Notes under the pieces: model-generated | What the model was told of the DNA's origin: nothing | The model's input: the letters and a program-made list of their open reading frames with translations, nothing else | Databases searched by the model: none | NCBI GenBank assembly: GCA_964019425.1 | Contig: OZ025811.1 | Coordinates: forward strand, 620,001 to 684,000 | Source: Flectonema sp. DT1601 | Lineage: Eukaryota; Euglenozoa; Diplonemea; Diplonemida; Diplonemidae | DNA: 64,000 nucleotides | Direction: 5' to 3' | Position numbers and translations under genes: made by a program | Shown: positions 61,622 through 64,000 of the stretch, piece after piece | How the letters are laid out: each line of letters begins with the position of its first letter | Position numbering within the stretch: the stretch's first letter is position 1

Positions 61622-64000
61622 ATGATCAGCCTTGTCTGTTAGTGGCCTTCTGATTTTCCTCGTGAATGCGATGAACATGACCTTACACACCTCAAAGATG
61701 AGATTGGACATATTGGTCAAAGGGATGTAGTGGAAAAATTAAAAAAAAAATTGATGATGGTGAAAAAATTTAAAATGCTTACCCAGCTCCAAGTAGTTTG
61801 AAAAAAAGTTGTCTTTGCAAGAATGGAAAAAAAAAACAAAAAAAAACAAAAAACAAAAAAAAACAAAACAAAAAGCAATGTGGCTGAATTCTAGGCTATT
61901 TTTTTATCTTGTCTCACTTTTGCAAGGTTAAATACGCCTTGGATAGAAACGTAAGCTTTCAATTACTAATTATTTCATGTTATCAAAAGAGATAAATTGG
62001 TATTTCTACAGGACCGATTAAAAAATCGATTTCCTCCCCACTTCCAGTGATTGACCCTTTTCTCACCATGCCCTTTTCAAAATTCACAAAGGTTGATGCT
62101 GCCTCCCAGATCTTGGAGATGCACTTTTTCTCTTTTTTTTTTTGAAAAAACCGTTTCCAAAGGGAAAAAAAAAAGTAAAAAAGGGGTGGTTTGAAAAAGA
62201 AAAAAGAAAACAAAAAAAAAAAAGAAAAAAGAAAAACAAGAGCCTTGTTGCAATTTCGTATTTTGTTACTTTAATTGATTGTTGTTGCGTAGTTCGTGTA
62301 CTCAAGTTATTATCTCGTTGGAGACGAACTCAGAGACGCTGAGAGAATTCCTTCGAACAACAAGTTTGAGGGTGCAGTCAATTTGTTTTTCTGGGTTTGG
62401 TGATAGTTAGTAGCGTTATTTGGTTTTTACACATTTTTTTTTTTTTTTTTTTTCCTTCTTGCTTTTTTTGAGTGGCTTTCGTTCTATGGACGTGGTGTCT
62501 CGACCCGGGAGGGTTGTTAAGCGATTTTTTTTTTTTCTTTTTTCTTTTTTTTTTTTTGAAGTTTTCATTTTTACTTGTTTCGGTTGTTGTCAACCGGATC
62601 GACGGTCGTGGCACGCTTGTGGTGCATTTTTCTTATCTTATCTTATTTCTTTCTTTCATTTTTATTTTTTTATTTTTTTTTTACTCTTTTAATTCCGTCT
62701 TTACTACTAGTCTGTTTCATATATTTTCTTCTCTTCCCCTTTTTTTTTTCTCTTTTTTTTTTCCTATTAATTTTTATTTATTTATTATAATAATCGGTGT
62801 TTTATTGTTTTATTTCATTTATTTATTTTATTTTATTTTATTTCATTTTTTTTTTTATATTCTTGACTCCCTCACTTCACGCACTGGAAAGTGACTAACT
62901 GGGCAAGTGTTGGCTCGTCTGTTTTTTTTTTATGCCTACAAACCCATTGTTCGGTAGAAAGAGAGTTGTGGCAGCGTAACTAACCTATTCCTTTATTAGG
63001 ATTTTCTACCGGTTGCGCAACAAACAAAATAAAAGTGTGAGTGAAGTTTGCCGATTCTTTTTTATTTATTTTATTTTATTTCCCCGTTTTTTTTATTTTA
63101 TTTTTTTTTTTTGCCGCCAGCTGTCCTCCTAGCGGTAGGAAAGGTGGAGGGGGGGGAGACGAAAAGAGAAGAAAAACAAAGAAAAAAAAAAGAAAGGCTG
63201 CACAATAATAATAAAAAGGAGTTCTCAATTTCACCCCCTTCTCTTCCTCCCTTTAGTCACTGTATCATAAATTACTAATTGTTTATGTTAGTTAGCTTTT
63301 TTGATACAATACAATATATTTATTATTATAAGTATGCTCAAGCAATTAATCTCTAGATGTTCAGGAGACAACGTTAGAACTGTCGTTTGTTATGTAGAGT
63401 CTTTTATGACATTTACCTTCAGTTAACTTTTTTTTTGGATACTGGGTGAATTTTTCAAAAAAAAAAAAAAAATTTAGTTAAACAACTCCTGTTCCCTCTG
63501 AAAAATTATTTAGGAAGGTGACTGAGCTGATATGAAGAAAATCTTGCTTTATGGTTGAAAGGAGGGAAAAAAAAAATGAAGATTTTTTTTTTTTTTTTTT
63601 TTTTAGATCTTCGGTAGCCTTTGAATTTTGGATACAGTAATTACACAGGAAAAACAAAAAAAAAAAAAAAAAAAAAAGGGAAGGAAAAGGAAAAGGAAAG
63701 AATAAAAATATCAGCTCTTTCGCAACCCAAATCACTCCTCTACACACGAATAAGTATAATTATAGGAGCTTAAAAGCTCCTAAGCAAAAGGACAAATGTT
63801 GAAAAAAAAATAGCGACTCATGCGCTTCGATTTCCCCAAAATACCTTTTTTTCATTTTTATACATTTTTTTTGTCATATAGCACAACATTCAGTCCAGTA
63901 CTTATATTCTTTTTCGTTTTCGTTTTACTTTTTACTTTTTTTTTTTTAAAATTGTTTCTTTTCTTTTCATCCCTTCACAATTAGAATGAAAAAAAAAAGT
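61622..64000 (+). other. Gene-free region with homopolymers and repeat copy 4
   Basis: No coding region is supported in 2.4 kb; open frames are Phe/Lys homopolymer artefacts. The dispersed repeat (copy 4) is at 62932-63060. Long A/T runs are at 62434-62450, 63583-63604 and 63655-63677. The TAGGAGCTTAAAAGCTCCTA palindrome lies at about 63763-63782. Confidence 0.6.
62932..63060 (+). repeat. Dispersed intergenic repeat, copy 4
   Basis: It reads CCTACAAACCCATTGTTCGG, GTGGCAGCGTAACTAACC, TTTATTAGGATTTTCTACCG, GTTGCGCAACAAACAAAATA and GTGAGTGAAGTTTGCCGATT. It is the short form without the upstream half. Confidence 0.8.

Noticed and set aside
62142-62342. Coding frame MKKPFPKGKKK...
   Set aside because: It is a Lys-rich artefact of poly-A sequence with no conservation signal or splice context.

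Overview
This window comes from a nuclear genome of a eukaryote, most likely an AT-rich microbial one. It has cytosolic/membrane eukaryotic gene families (Mpv17, PP2C, fringe-like GT31, DNAJC22-like, soluble-adenylyl-cyclase-like), GT-AG introns, LINE retrotransposons, a piece of large-subunit rRNA, and very long A/T homopolymers between genes. I cannot fix the lineage. Most host genes are single-exon; one carries two introns of 71-72 nt.

The window has two halves. Bases 1 to about 36000 are almost entirely mobile elements nested in one another. The main player (here 'LINE A') is a non-LTR retrotransposon whose long ORF (1108-6234) carries N-terminal zinc knuckles, reverse transcriptase, a CCHC knuckle, a restriction-like endonuclease (RPD...ELT) and an extra ~460-residue C-terminal region. 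Its 3' tail is about 4.8 kb long and holds several tandem repeats, above all a ~115-140 bp satellite with a conserved hairpin. Copies lie head to tail: the end of copy A0 (1-663), complete copy A1 (664-11016), and 5'-truncated, rearranged copy A2 (11016-24613). A tail-only copy A3 sits in reverse inside another LINE ('LINE B') at 25506-28548, and a reversed 5' fragment lies at 30803-32240. All four tail copies end at the same short motif, ATCGAAATT.

Into this are inserted two Mutator-like elements with 47-bp inverted ends (25776-26993 and 27176-28356), each carrying about 400 bases of LSU rRNA and a tRNA-like segment; a Tc1/mariner-like element (22541-24320); a TA-flanked MITE (14656-15101); a MITE with ~108-bp inverted ends (30058-30802); four copies of an unclassified repeat ('B family'); and the RNase H/zinc-knuckle ends of two further LINEs.

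Bases 36500 to 61621 hold eight host genes, all on the + strand: a PAM2-motif protein, a mitochondrial-carrier-like protein, an LRR protein, a DNAJC22-like TM2/J-domain protein, a degenerate soluble-adenylyl-cyclase-like NTPase, a GT31 glycosyltransferase, an Mpv17-family protein, a coiled-coil protein ending in a CaaX box, and a PP2C phosphatase (nine entries if the small LRR gene is counted). Most start codons lie shortly after a polypyrimidine tract ending in AG, as expected for 5'-UTR introns or trans-splice acceptors. A dispersed intergenic repeat occurs at least four times here in the same orientation. Bases 61622-64000 show no gene.
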